Below, piece by piece: positions 33,410 to 40,935 of a stretch of 64,000 nucleotides of DNA. The notes under the pieces were generated by a model that saw nothing but the letters and a program-made list of their open reading frames with translations, was not told the origin of the DNA and made no database searches. Positions within the stretch are counted from its first letter, which is position 1. The number at the start of each line of letters is the position of its first letter. Source of the DNA: Hyphomicrobiales bacterium (GTDB lineage Bacteria; Pseudomonadota; Alphaproteobacteria; Rhizobiales; Rhizobiaceae); NCBI GenBank assembly GCA_900472485.1, contig UCII01000002.1, forward strand, positions 1-64,000, in the 5' to 3' direction. Made by a program: the position numbers and the translations under genes.

Positions 33410-34762
33410 ATGATCTATGATGCCGTTGTCGTGGGTTCTGGTTTTTCCGCCATCTCCACCGTCTGCAATCTTGTGGAGCTACTCGCCGAAACGGCATCGA
33501 TCGCCATTGTCGGCGACGATCCTGGATTTGGTCGTGGGACCGCCTATCGCACCGAGCTCTATCTGCATCGCCTGAACGTGCCGGCCGGCCGCATGAGCCT
33601 TTTTCCGGACCGTCCGAATGCCTTTGTCGAATGGCTGCGGGAACGTAAGCGACCTTTGGACGCGGGAGATTTCGCCTCCAGGCAGGATTATGGCCTGTAT
33701 ATTCGGGACAGTTTGGCTGCTCTGCTGCGCAACAGGAAACAGCGTTGCCGGGTTGATTTCATCAAGGCCAAGGCGACCGGATGCGTTGAGCGCTACGGTT
33801 CCGCGCTCGGTTTTATTTTGGACAACGGCAATGAGATCGCCGGGCGAAGCGTCGTGCTTTGTCTCGGAGTGGGGAATGCCCAACTGCCCTTCGATTTGAC
33901 CGGATTGCCTGCCGGCCTGCGCTCCCACATCATCGAAAATCCATGGCGATTATCATGGCTGCGACGCGTCGATAAGACCGATACGGTCTGTATCCTGGGT
34001 TCGGGACTGACGATGATCGATCAGGTCTTGGCGCTGTCTGCCCACGGTTTTACCGGCAAGATAATCGTGTTGTCGCGGCGCGGTCTCGTTCCGCATGATC
34101 ACGTCAGTCATCCGAAGCCCGCAGTCGAGATCGACGTCGGAGCCCTGCCCACGAGGATGAGTGAACTCCTGCATGTTCTCCGTCGCGAAAGCAAAGATGC
34201 CGGAGACTGGCGCAGGATCATGGATGGCTTGCGCCCGAAGACGCAAACTCTCTGGTCGAGATTGCCGGAGGCCGAGCGCCGCCGCTTTTTGCGTCATGCG
34301 TTGCCATGGTGGAATATTCATCGTCATCGCGTTGCCCCGGATGTGTTCCGGAAGTTTGAGACGATGCTGCAGAGCGGCCAGGTTTCGGTCCGAGCCGGTT
34401 ATCTGCAGAATGTCGAGAAAACAAAGGCTTTGACCGTGCGTTACCGGCCTCGCGGCGAGAGCTTTACCGCATCGATTGAGGCGGATTGGATCGTGAATTG
34501 CACCGGCATGGAGCGGGCAGGCATCTCGCATTCTCCATTGCTGCAGGAGATGCAGCGCCAAGGCCTGATCGAGGCAGACCCGCTTGGCCTCGGACTGGTG
34601 GTCGATGAGCGCTCACGCATCCCTGGTTCGGGCGGCAGCGAAGCGATCATCTATGCCGTTGGTGCGCTGACCGCTGGCCAATTCTGGGAAATTACCGCCG
34701 TGCCGGATATTCGCGTCCAGGCGAGACAGGTCGCCGAGGCCATTGCGGAGAGATTGCGGTGA
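33410..34762 (+). CDS. FAD/NAD(P)-binding protein, YdhS-like (COG4529)
   Basis: A 450-residue flavoprotein of the uncharacterised COG4529 type. An N-terminal FAD-binding Rossmann fold (VVVGSGFSAISTVCNLVELL) is followed by FGRGTAYRTELYLHRLNVPAGRMSLF, the conserved block after the first strand in this family. A second dinucleotide motif is near CILGSGLTMIDQVLAL. IVNCTGMERAG near the C terminus is also typical. The substrate is unknown for the whole family. The lyxose-like or sulfur context gives no direct hint beyond proximity to ChaC, from which it is separated by 128 bases. Confidence 0.82.
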   Translation: MIYDAVVVGSGFSAISTVCNLVELLAETASIAIVGDDPGFGRGTAYRTELYLHRLNVPAGRMSLFPDRPNAFVEWLRERKRPLDAGDFASRQDYGLYIRDSLAALLRNRKQRCRVDFIKAKATGCVERYGSALGFILDNGNEIAGRSVVLCLGVGNAQLPFDLTGLPAGLRSHIIENPWRLSWLRRVDKTDTVCILGSGLTMIDQVLALSAHGFTGKIIVLSRRGLVPHDHVSHPKPAVEIDVGALPTRMSELLHVLRRESKDAGDWRRIMDGLRPKTQTLWSRLPEAERRRFLRHALPWWNIHRHRVAPDVFRKFETMLQSGQVSVRAGYLQNVEKTKALTVRYRPRGESFTASIEADWIVNCTGMERAGISHSPLLQEMQRQGLIEADPLGLGLVVDERSRIPGSGGSEAIIYAVGALTAGQFWEITAVPDIRVQARQVAEAIAERLR

Positions 34763-34793
34763 ACGAGCCGGCTTCGAGGGCGCGCTTGCAAGA

Positions 34794-35825
34794 TTAGTTC
34801 TGCGCGACACGCACGATCAGCTTACCGAAGTTTTGTCCTTCCAGCAGCCCGAGGAAAGCTTCAGGAGCGTTTTCGAGCCCATCCACGATGTCCTCCTTGT
34901 ATCTGAGGCGCCCCTCGGCAATCCATTTTCCGGCTTCCCGATAGAAATCGGAGCGCTGATCGGCGAATTCGCGTTGTATGAAACCCCGGATGGTCAGGCT
35001 CTTTCTCAGGATGGCGCGCATTACTGTGGGCAGTTGCTCCGATCCGCGCGAAGTGGACGGATCTTCGTTATAATGTGCGATCAGTCCGCAGATCGGAACA
35101 CGCGCGAAATCGTTCAGCAGTGGAAACACGGCATTCCAGACGTGTCCGCCGACATTTTCGAAGTAAATGTCGATGCCGTTCGGACAAGCCGATGCGAGCC
35201 GGGCTTGAAAATCGTCCGCGCGATGATCGATCGCGGCATCGAAACCGAGTTCGTCGTGGATATAGCGGCACTTGTCCGGGCCGCCTGCGATGCCGACCAC
35301 TCTTGCACCAAAGATCTTGCCGATCTGGCCGACGGCAGAGCCGACCGCGCCGCTTGCGGCGGCAACGACCAATGTCTCTCCCGCCTTGGGTCGTGCGATA
35401 TTACGCAATCCCGCATAGGCGGTGAAGCCCGGCATTCCCAGAATGCCGAGTGCCGTCGAGATCGGCGCCGCATTCGGGTCGAGCTTGCGCAATCCAGCAC
35501 CGTTTGAGATCGCATGGCTCTGCCAGCCGGAATGGGAGAGGACGATGTCTCCCGGCGTGAATTCCATATTGCGTGATTTGACCACGCGCGCGACGGTTCC
35601 TCCTTCCATCACGCCGCCAATTTCGACCGGCGCCGCATAGGATTTCGCGTCGTCCATGCGGCCCCGCATATAGGGGTCGAGGGAAAGATAAAGGATTTGC
35701 AGAAGAACCTCGCCTTCGTCGAGATCCCGCAAGGTTTCCCGTTCAAGCCGGAAGTTCGCCGCACCCGGTTTTCCAACGGGACGCGAGGCAAGCACTATGC
35801 GGGTGGTAACGGGCTGATTGGCCAT
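34794..35825 (-). CDS. NADP-dependent alkene/enone reductase, MDR family (YncB/CurA-like)
   Basis: A 343-residue medium-chain reductase without zinc ligands. The N terminus (RIVLASRPVGKPGAANFRLE, then ILYLSLDPYMRGRM) and the nucleotide motif ASGAVGSAVGQIGKI place it with prostaglandin/leukotriene reductase-type and curcumin reductase enzymes. GFIQREFAD is the loop typical of this group. It reduces double bonds of alpha,beta-unsaturated carbonyls with NADPH. AAGGAG precedes the start at 35825. It converges on the FAD protein gene with only 31 bases between them. Confidence 0.92.
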   Translation of the reverse strand: MANQPVTTRIVLASRPVGKPGAANFRLERETLRDLDEGEVLLQILYLSLDPYMRGRMDDAKSYAAPVEIGGVMEGGTVARVVKSRNMEFTPGDIVLSHSGWQSHAISNGAGLRKLDPNAAPISTALGILGMPGFTAYAGLRNIARPKAGETLVVAAASGAVGSAVGQIGKIFGARVVGIAGGPDKCRYIHDELGFDAAIDHRADDFQARLASACPNGIDIYFENVGGHVWNAVFPLLNDFARVPICGLIAHYNEDPSTSRGSEQLPTVMRAILRKSLTIRGFIQREFADQRSDFYREAGKWIAEGRLRYKEDIVDGLENAPEAFLGLLEGQNFGKLIVRVAQN

Positions 35826-35947
35826 GTGGGGCTCCTTGTTTCTACTTCCGAGCGCGACGCAATCGCAATGCCGGATCTCGTGCTCTCACTCGCAGTTATC
35901 CGAGCGTTCACGCCATATCATCGCGTGTGAGCTTCGGCCGTTCCACC

Positions 35948-36793
35948 TCATTCCTTGAACCACAGCGCGACTCCATTTGCGGCATCGGCATCAATGAGCA
36001 GGCCGCTTTCGAAGGCGCGAGGCGAAAAGCCTCCTTGCACCAGCACGTCTGCGGTTGCTTCAAGCGATCGTACCTTCAGCCCTAGCGCTACTTTTCTTTC
36101 GTTGCCGTCGAAGCCTGCCGGAATGGCCGAGCCGAACCGGGAGGCGGCCGCAGCCTCGGATAGGATATGAAGTGTGACGATGCCGGTGTGAATTGCAATG
36201 CCGTCTCTATTGATGTCAGGCGCAGCGGTATTGGCAAATCCGCCAAGCAGCTCGGTTAGCGTTTGGGGAGCGCGGCTGACGATGAAGACGTCGACGATAT
36301 CGAGCGCACCGTTGGGGTGGCTCTGATCCTTCGGCTGCCACACGAGGTCCGGCGTATTGTGCTGGCAAAAGAAGAAGCGGCCGTTGGAAATCGCCTCCTT
36401 GCCGATCTGGAAGGTGCGGAAACTGGCTGACTTCTCTATGCCTCCCACGTCGACAGGGCGCGAGAAATCACGCCATTCGGTGACGGGTTTGCCGGCGTCG
36501 CCCAATTCGCGTTGCAGGCTGGCGGCGTCGGTGGTTCGAAAAGCAAGCCCGTTCAAACCGATCGGATAAGACCAGAGATCGGCGCGTTTCCCGTCACTGT
36601 CAGGCGGAAATCCGAGCAGCTCCAAATAGTTCTGGCCGAACACGGCAAGATGATTGATGGAGCCCAGCGTATGATAGCCGCGTGGCGTCAGCGCGAAGCC
36701 GAGTTTGCGGTAAATTGCAGCGGCCTCGTCGAGCCGCTCAAGAACGCCGACGACGGCGTGATCAAGGATGAGGGGTTGGGCAGTAACGGCCAT
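35948..36793 (-). CDS. VOC-superfamily glyoxalase-like protein
   Basis: A 281-residue glyoxalase-like protein. The N-terminal motif is LDHAVVGVLERLDEAAAIYRK with HTLGSINHLAVFG and YLELLGFP, giving the metal ligands of the first VOC module. The second module reads RFFFCQHNTPDLVWQPKDQS. The length fits the glyoxalase_3 type with two modules. Candidate activities are isomerase, lyase or dioxygenase on a small substrate. GGGAG precedes the start. It lies 122 bases upstream of the reductase gene on the same strand, possibly as one operon. Confidence 0.8.
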   Translation of the reverse strand: MAVTAQPLILDHAVVGVLERLDEAAAIYRKLGFALTPRGYHTLGSINHLAVFGQNYLELLGFPPDSDGKRADLWSYPIGLNGLAFRTTDAASLQRELGDAGKPVTEWRDFSRPVDVGGIEKSASFRTFQIGKEAISNGRFFFCQHNTPDLVWQPKDQSHPNGALDIVDVFIVSRAPQTLTELLGGFANTAAPDINRDGIAIHTGIVTLHILSEAAAASRFGSAIPAGFDGNERKVALGLKVRSLEATADVLVQGGFSPRAFESGLLIDADAANGVALWFKE

Positions 36794-36932
36794 GTGTGGG
36801 GCTCCCGGTCTGGAGATAGGTTAACGCATGGGATAGGTCAAATCGTGGTCCTGTCGCGGCGTCTGGCCCCGGTTGAATTGCTATGGTTGCAAAGACCGGC
36901 ATTGCGATGCAGCGTCGACGCCAGGTGTCTTA

Positions 36933-37808
36933 TCAATCGTGGTTCCAGCCATTTTTCTCGGCTGTTGTCGCGACAAGGGTTGCGTAGTCCTTGCCAATCG
37001 TCTCGAGTTTTTCCACCAAGACGGAATGGGGGCCGCCGAGCTGGCCTATATAGTCTTCGCCGCCCCCGGATTTGTCCCAATCATTGCCGATGAAGCGGGC
37101 GGTCGCCTTGCCCGATGCGGCGATTTCGGGCTTTGGAGCGTGAAACGACGCAGCCGTCTGTTTCAGGCCATTCAGGAACGCGTCGTCATCGAGGCCGCTA
37201 TAGGGCTTGCCTTCGGAATTCGTGACGTTGAGATATATCTGCTCGTCTCCGAATGCGGTGTAGCCGCCACCAAGTCCCTTCTTCGTCGTGTCGGCTGCCT
37301 CGAAGAATTTCTGTGCGACGGCGGCGTTGAGCGTGTTTTCGGGAAACTGGACAATGACAAAGCCGGTCTTGCCCGACGTATCGTCGAGGCGAGAGACAAG
37401 CACGCTGTATTGGCGAAAGACATAGCCAAGCGAGCCGGCCAGCCGATCGGCGGTGATATCGTCGAGCTCTCCCTCCGTTTGAAGCGACGCATTGGTTTTC
37501 AGCAGATAACCGCCGGGCGTGACCTCCGTCTCCAAGGTCGCCGGATCGATGCCGTTTGCCGATATGATTTGCGGTACGATCTGCTTTAGCACTTGCGCCG
37601 AGAATGCCGCACGATCATCGTAGCTTGCACGAGCGAGCGCTGGCAGGTTGAAGCCGGAGGAAGGTGTCGCCTCATAGGATAACAGCACCTTCTGGCCTGC
37701 TGCCGCCGCATCGTGAAATACCATCGCCATGGCGGCGCTCAGAGCGATTGCTGCTCCGAGCCTAAGAGCTATGGAGAAAGTGTTCTTGATATAAATTCTA
37801 TAAGGCAT
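36933..37808 (-). CDS. secreted protein of unknown function
   Basis: About 291 residues. The start at 37808 (MPYRIYIKNTFSIALRLGAA) gives a long signal peptide ending near MVFHDAAAAGQ. The mature part has no motif I know. It includes VLLSYEATPSSGFNLPALAR and GGGYTAFGDEQIYLNVTNSE and looks like a soluble periplasmic domain. The frame is open to 37871 but GGGAG supports 37808. It stands alone between the VOC gene and the small-gene pair, on the minus strand. Confidence 0.72.
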   Translation of the reverse strand: MPYRIYIKNTFSIALRLGAAIALSAAMAMVFHDAAAAGQKVLLSYEATPSSGFNLPALARASYDDRAAFSAQVLKQIVPQIISANGIDPATLETEVTPGGYLLKTNASLQTEGELDDITADRLAGSLGYVFRQYSVLVSRLDDTSGKTGFVIVQFPENTLNAAVAQKFFEAADTTKKGLGGGYTAFGDEQIYLNVTNSEGKPYSGLDDDAFLNGLKQTAASFHAPKPEIAASGKATARFIGNDWDKSGGGEDYIGQLGGPHSVLVEKLETIGKDYATLVATTAEKNGWNHD

Positions 37809-38066
37809 CTGCCATGCTCCCCATCGATTGCTGCATTTCAATTGCTGTTGATCTTGTACTTTCGCTGCCAATGAAGATACGCCGGTAGGTACCGCTACCG
37901 CCTTATGAAGCCCTTAATGGCTCGCTTGATCCCTTTTGATTGCTGAGCTGGTCGACGATTGTCGCATCTGGAAGATCGTCATTTTAGCGATCACATCAGC
38001 AACGCGTTCGCAAACCGACGTTGGGCCGGTTGCGCAGCGACTATGTCGATAGGAGGAAAAGTATCC

Positions 38067-38150
38067 ATGGCTGCTCATGAATGTGTATTGGGCATGTTTT
38101 TCTTGTCAACGGTAACGCCGGTGTCGATGCGAACCGATCTCATGAGATAG
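38067..38150 (+). CDS. 27-codon ORF with strong ribosome binding site
   Basis: AGGAGGAAAA lies six bases before an ATG opening MAAHECVLGMFFLSTVTPVS and ending LMR-stop. It overlaps, on the opposite strand, the last 45 bases of the gene at 38106-38297. The ribosome binding site is the only support, so it may be chance. Confidence 0.25.
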   Translation: MAAHECVLGMFFLSTVTPVSMRTDLMR

Positions 38151-38297
38151 TTCGACGCATTTCGATTGCAGCTCGTGGCTGGTACCGTCATCGACAAGAT
38201 CATCGAGAATGAGCGCCCGATATTCCTGAGCGAGCAGCCTTGTCTCTATCTCGTCTCGTTGCGCCGAGAGGCGAAAGAATCGATGCAGCCTATTCAT
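38106..38297 (-). CDS. small protein of unknown function, 63 residues
   Basis: Starts MNRLHRFFRLSAQRDEIETR and is predicted mostly helical and charged (LDDLVDDGTSHELQSKCVEL). GGGAGG lies seven bases before the ATG. It follows the 65-residue gene by 12 bases on the same strand, so the two are an operon, downstream of operator site 4. I do not recognise a family. The charged helices suggest a protein-protein contact or DNA/RNA-binding role, with no firm evidence. Confidence 0.6.
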   Translation of the reverse strand: MNRLHRFFRLSAQRDEIETRLLAQEYRALILDDLVDDGTSHELQSKCVELSHEIGSHRHRRYR

Positions 38298-38309
38298 GAT
38301 ACGCCTCCC

Positions 38310-38507
38310 TTACGCGGCACGGTTGAGGTTGCCAGGCGTTGTGGACGCCAACTTTTGGATTGCTCGCAGCACGTCCGAGGCGGCAGCAAAATATTGGCCG
38401 TCGAGATCATAGACATGAAACTTGACCGCGATGAACTTCAGTGCGCCCTTGTCCGGAACGACGATGCCCACCGGAATGCCGGCATATTCAATCACCTGTC
38501 TGGTCAT
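38310..38507 (-). CDS. small protein of unknown function, 65 residues
   Basis: Starts MTRQVIEYAGIPVGIVVPDK and continues with a compact, folded-looking composition (FIAVKFHVYDLDGQYFAAAS). The start at 38507 is placed after AGGTGG; the frame is open to 38516. It is first of a two-gene unit whose promoter region carries operator site 4, 62 bases upstream. It is divergent from OsmC. No family is recognised; the presence of an island operator suggests a role in sulfur limitation. Confidence 0.62.
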   Translation of the reverse strand: MTRQVIEYAGIPVGIVVPDKGALKFIAVKFHVYDLDGQYFAAASDVLRAIQKLASTTPGNLNRAA

Positions 38508-38569
38508 TATCACCACCTGTTGAATTGATTCTTCCGGACGAACGATCGGGGCATTCCAGGTTCGCTTAG

Positions 38570-38586
38570 TCTATTAATTTAATAGA
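38570..38586 (-). promoter_or_regulatory. sulfur-island operator, site 4
   Basis: TCTATTAA and TTAATAGA flank a single T, a perfect palindrome of 8-bp arms and the best copy of the six. It is 62 bases before the 65-residue gene on the minus strand. Confidence 0.7.
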
Positions 38587-38787
38587 TTATATGCATGGGT
38601 GATGCGGAAGACCATTCTCGATGATGCCAAATAGTCGCGCCACAGTGAAAAACAATTCTAATATGAGAGCGGACTCTTAAAGAGCAAAGGCGCACCGGAG
38701 TCGCGAAGGTTGTCCTGAATGAACCGGGAGCGCGCCGCCGATTTTCGGCGGAAGCCTATCTCGTCCAACATGCAAGGCCCGTGGATG

Positions 38788-38828
38788 CCATCATAATAGT
38801 ATATAATTTTAGTAGACTATTATGATGG
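38788..38828. repeat. 13-bp perfect inverted repeat around operator site 5
   Basis: CCATCATAATAGT (38788-38800) and ACTATTATGATGG (38816-38828) are exact reverse complements around a 15-base centre that is most of operator site 5. The structure might be a double operator, a cruciform, or an RNA stem in the OsmC leader. Confidence 0.55.
38800..38816 (+). promoter_or_regulatory. sulfur-island operator, site 5
   Basis: TATATAATTTTAGTAGA matches the island pattern with a degenerate left arm. It is 97 bases before the GTG start of OsmC and lies in the centre of a longer inverted repeat. Confidence 0.5.
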
Positions 38829-38913
38829 CGTCCGGCTATAAGTGGCGCCGTCAATCATTGTGGCTCTGAACTGACGCCTGAGGCGCCAGCCGTCGACGGG
38901 AAGGAAATCGGCA

Positions 38914-39444
38914 GTGACAAATTTGAACGAATATCTCGGGCAGAAGCGGGAAGCCCTGCTCAATCGGCGTAAGCGCGTAAAATCCGGGGAGCTTGGCGTG
39001 GTTACGTTGAACGCGAGTGCGAGTGCCGAAGGCCGCAGCGGGGTGCGCCGCATCAGAATTAGGGACTTTCAGGTCATTTCCGACAGCCCGCCGGATTTTG
39101 CCGGCTACAATTTGGGGCCATCGTCTCCCGAACTTTTGCTCGGCGCGCTTTCGAGCTGCCTGACGCATACATACCTCATTCACGCGTCAGACCAGGGCGT
39201 ACCGTTGGAATCGTTGCACGCGGAAGTCTCCGCCTCGATCGATCCGCGCGGAGGTGCCGAGGGCCATGACGATATTCCCGTCTATCCCCACGACATCAAT
39301 TACGTCGTAACGCTGGTGTCGTCTGCAAGTGCGGAAGAAATAGCAAGGCTGCAGGCCACAGTGGAGAAGCTTTGCCCAATCCTCAACCTTCTTAAGCGAG
39401 GAAACGAGGTGCATGGGCGTGTCGATCACCAGCGCCCGGCGTGA
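38914..39444 (+). CDS. OsmC-family peroxidase-like protein
   Basis: A 176-residue OsmC/Ohr superfamily protein. The family core is SPELLLGALSSCLTHTYLIHA, which carries the catalytic cysteine. A second cysteine lies in LCPILNLL near the C terminus, as in OsmC proteins that reduce hydroperoxides through a disulfide. The start is GTG at 38914, supported by GGGAAGGA. OsmC homologues are often found beside organosulfur gene clusters. It may remove peroxide by-products of flavin monooxygenases. Operator site 5 lies 97 bases upstream; the M20 gene follows by 44 bases. Confidence 0.88.
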   Translation: MTNLNEYLGQKREALLNRRKRVKSGELGVVTLNASASAEGRSGVRRIRIRDFQVISDSPPDFAGYNLGPSSPELLLGALSSCLTHTYLIHASDQGVPLESLHAEVSASIDPRGGAEGHDDIPVYPHDINYVVTLVSSASAEEIARLQATVEKLCPILNLLKRGNEVHGRVDHQRPA

Positions 39445-39488
39445 GGTGAACCCTCGCTTGTCTTTCTCCATCCAAGGGTATCCGCGCC

Positions 39489-40691
39489 ATGAATAAACCC
39501 GTTGCATCGATCACAGGGCAGCCTTTTTCGAATATCATCGATCGGATCGAAGGTTATCATTCGGAGCTTGTCGCGATCCGACACGATCTCCATGCCCATC
39601 CCGAAATCGGCTTCGAGGAAGTGCGCACCTCGGCGATCGTTGCCGAAAAGCTGTCGTCCTGGGGGATCGAAGTTCACCGCGGTATCGGCAAGACGGGTGT
39701 TGTCGGCCTTCTCAAGGGACGCCATCCCGGCAACAGGTCGGTGGGCCTGCGCGCCGATATGGATGCCTTGCCGATGCCGGAGGAAACCGGTCTTGCCTAT
39801 GCCTCGATCCATCCCGGCCGGTTTCACGGTTGCGGCCATGATGCCCACACGACGATCTTGCTTGGTGCTGCACGCTATCTTGCCGAAACGAGGAATTTCG
39901 CGGGGACTGTGACCTTCATCTTCCAACCGGCCGAGGAGGGTCTTGGTGGGGCGCGGGCGATGATCGCCGACGGCCTCTTCGAGCGGTTTCCGGTGGACGA
40001 AATCTATGGGCTGCACAACGCAACGCAATTGCCGCCAAATCATCTGCACGTCTCGGCCGGAGCAGTGTTGGCGGGCGCTGATTTTTTCGATGTGACCTTC
40101 AAAGGCAAGGGCGCGCATGGCGCCCATCCGGATGTCGCACGCGATCCTGTTCCGGCAATCGCCGAACTAGTGCAGGCGCTGCAGACCATCGTCAGCCGCA
40201 ATGTCCCGCCGACGGAACCAGCCGTGCTGTCCGTGACCAAGATATTCGCAGGGTCGGCCTATAATGTCATACCGGAAACCGCGAGTGTCGGCGGCACGAT
40301 ACGAGCGTTCTCCGATGACATCAGGCGTCTGATCCGCGAGCGCCTGACGACGATCTCACGCAATATTGCTGCCGCTCATGATATCGAAACCAATGTCGAT
40401 ATACGCGACATTTTCTCGGTTCTGACCAACCATCCGGATCAGGTCGATATCGTCGCTACTATTGGCCGCGAGGTTCTTGGCAAGGATCGGGTTTCGACAG
40501 TGCCCAAGCGCGCGATGGGAAGCGAGGACTTTGCCGATATGCTGCTCCATGCGCCGGGCGCATTCTTCACGCTCGGGCATGCCGGCAATGTTCCCGCTCA
40601 CAATCCCGGTTTCATCGTAGACGATGACATTCTCACCGTCGGCGCGACATTGTTTGCCCGTCTTGTCGAAAGCAGACTGAAGGAGGTGTGA
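39489..40691 (+). CDS. M20-family amidohydrolase (N-acyl amino-acid hydrolase)
   Basis: A 400-residue M20D metallo-aminoacylase. The metal ligands are visible in HPEIGFEE, HGCGHDAHTTILLGAA and FQPAEEGLGGA, and a dimerisation domain follows (VTFKGKGAHGAHPDVARDPV). The C-terminal ligand is in MGSEDFADML. Members split hippurate, indole-acetyl-amino acids or N-acetyl-cysteine derivatives. With OsmC upstream and a sulfur-ligand transporter downstream, deacylation of an N-acyl S-substituted cysteine is attractive, as in the Bacillus S-alkylcysteine pathway. That is inference. Confidence 0.9.
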   Translation: MNKPVASITGQPFSNIIDRIEGYHSELVAIRHDLHAHPEIGFEEVRTSAIVAEKLSSWGIEVHRGIGKTGVVGLLKGRHPGNRSVGLRADMDALPMPEETGLAYASIHPGRFHGCGHDAHTTILLGAARYLAETRNFAGTVTFIFQPAEEGLGGARAMIADGLFERFPVDEIYGLHNATQLPPNHLHVSAGAVLAGADFFDVTFKGKGAHGAHPDVARDPVPAIAELVQALQTIVSRNVPPTEPAVLSVTKIFAGSAYNVIPETASVGGTIRAFSDDIRRLIRERLTTISRNIAAAHDIETNVDIRDIFSVLTNHPDQVDIVATIGREVLGKDRVSTVPKRAMGSEDFADMLLHAPGAFFTLGHAGNVPAHNPGFIVDDDILTVGATLFARLVESRLKEV

Positions 40692-40865
40692 GCAATTCGA
40701 TCTTCGCGCACATGCAACCGACTGGTATGCACGACTTCCGTGAAGAATCGGTGCCGGCAAAACATGTGTGGAGGAGCTGGACAATCCACTTGCCAATCGG
40801 TCATTGCCAACGATCGCCAATTCGAAACGGCAACGTGTTCGTTTCCTGACTTACGCCCAAATTAG

Positions 40866-40882
40866 AATATTAATTCTATAGA
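40866..40882 (+). promoter_or_regulatory. sulfur-island operator, site 6
   Basis: AATATTAATTCTATAGA matches the island pattern, mainly in the right arm. It is 53 bases before the binding-protein start at 40936. An overlapping alternative palindrome (TAGAAT..ATTCTA at 40863-40878) exists, so exact register is uncertain. Confidence 0.5.
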
Positions 40883-40935
40883 TATATAAGTGTTTGCCGT
40901 AGGTTGATGCGCATTATCCTACAGAGGCTTACACA

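Larger units (their letters stand above)
38508..38913. other. divergent control region with two operator sites
   Basis: AT-rich region between the small-gene pair (minus) and OsmC (plus). It holds operator sites 4 and 5, about 230 bases apart, each next to one of the divergent units. A 13-bp perfect inverted repeat flanks site 5. No coding frame is supported. Confidence 0.5.
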
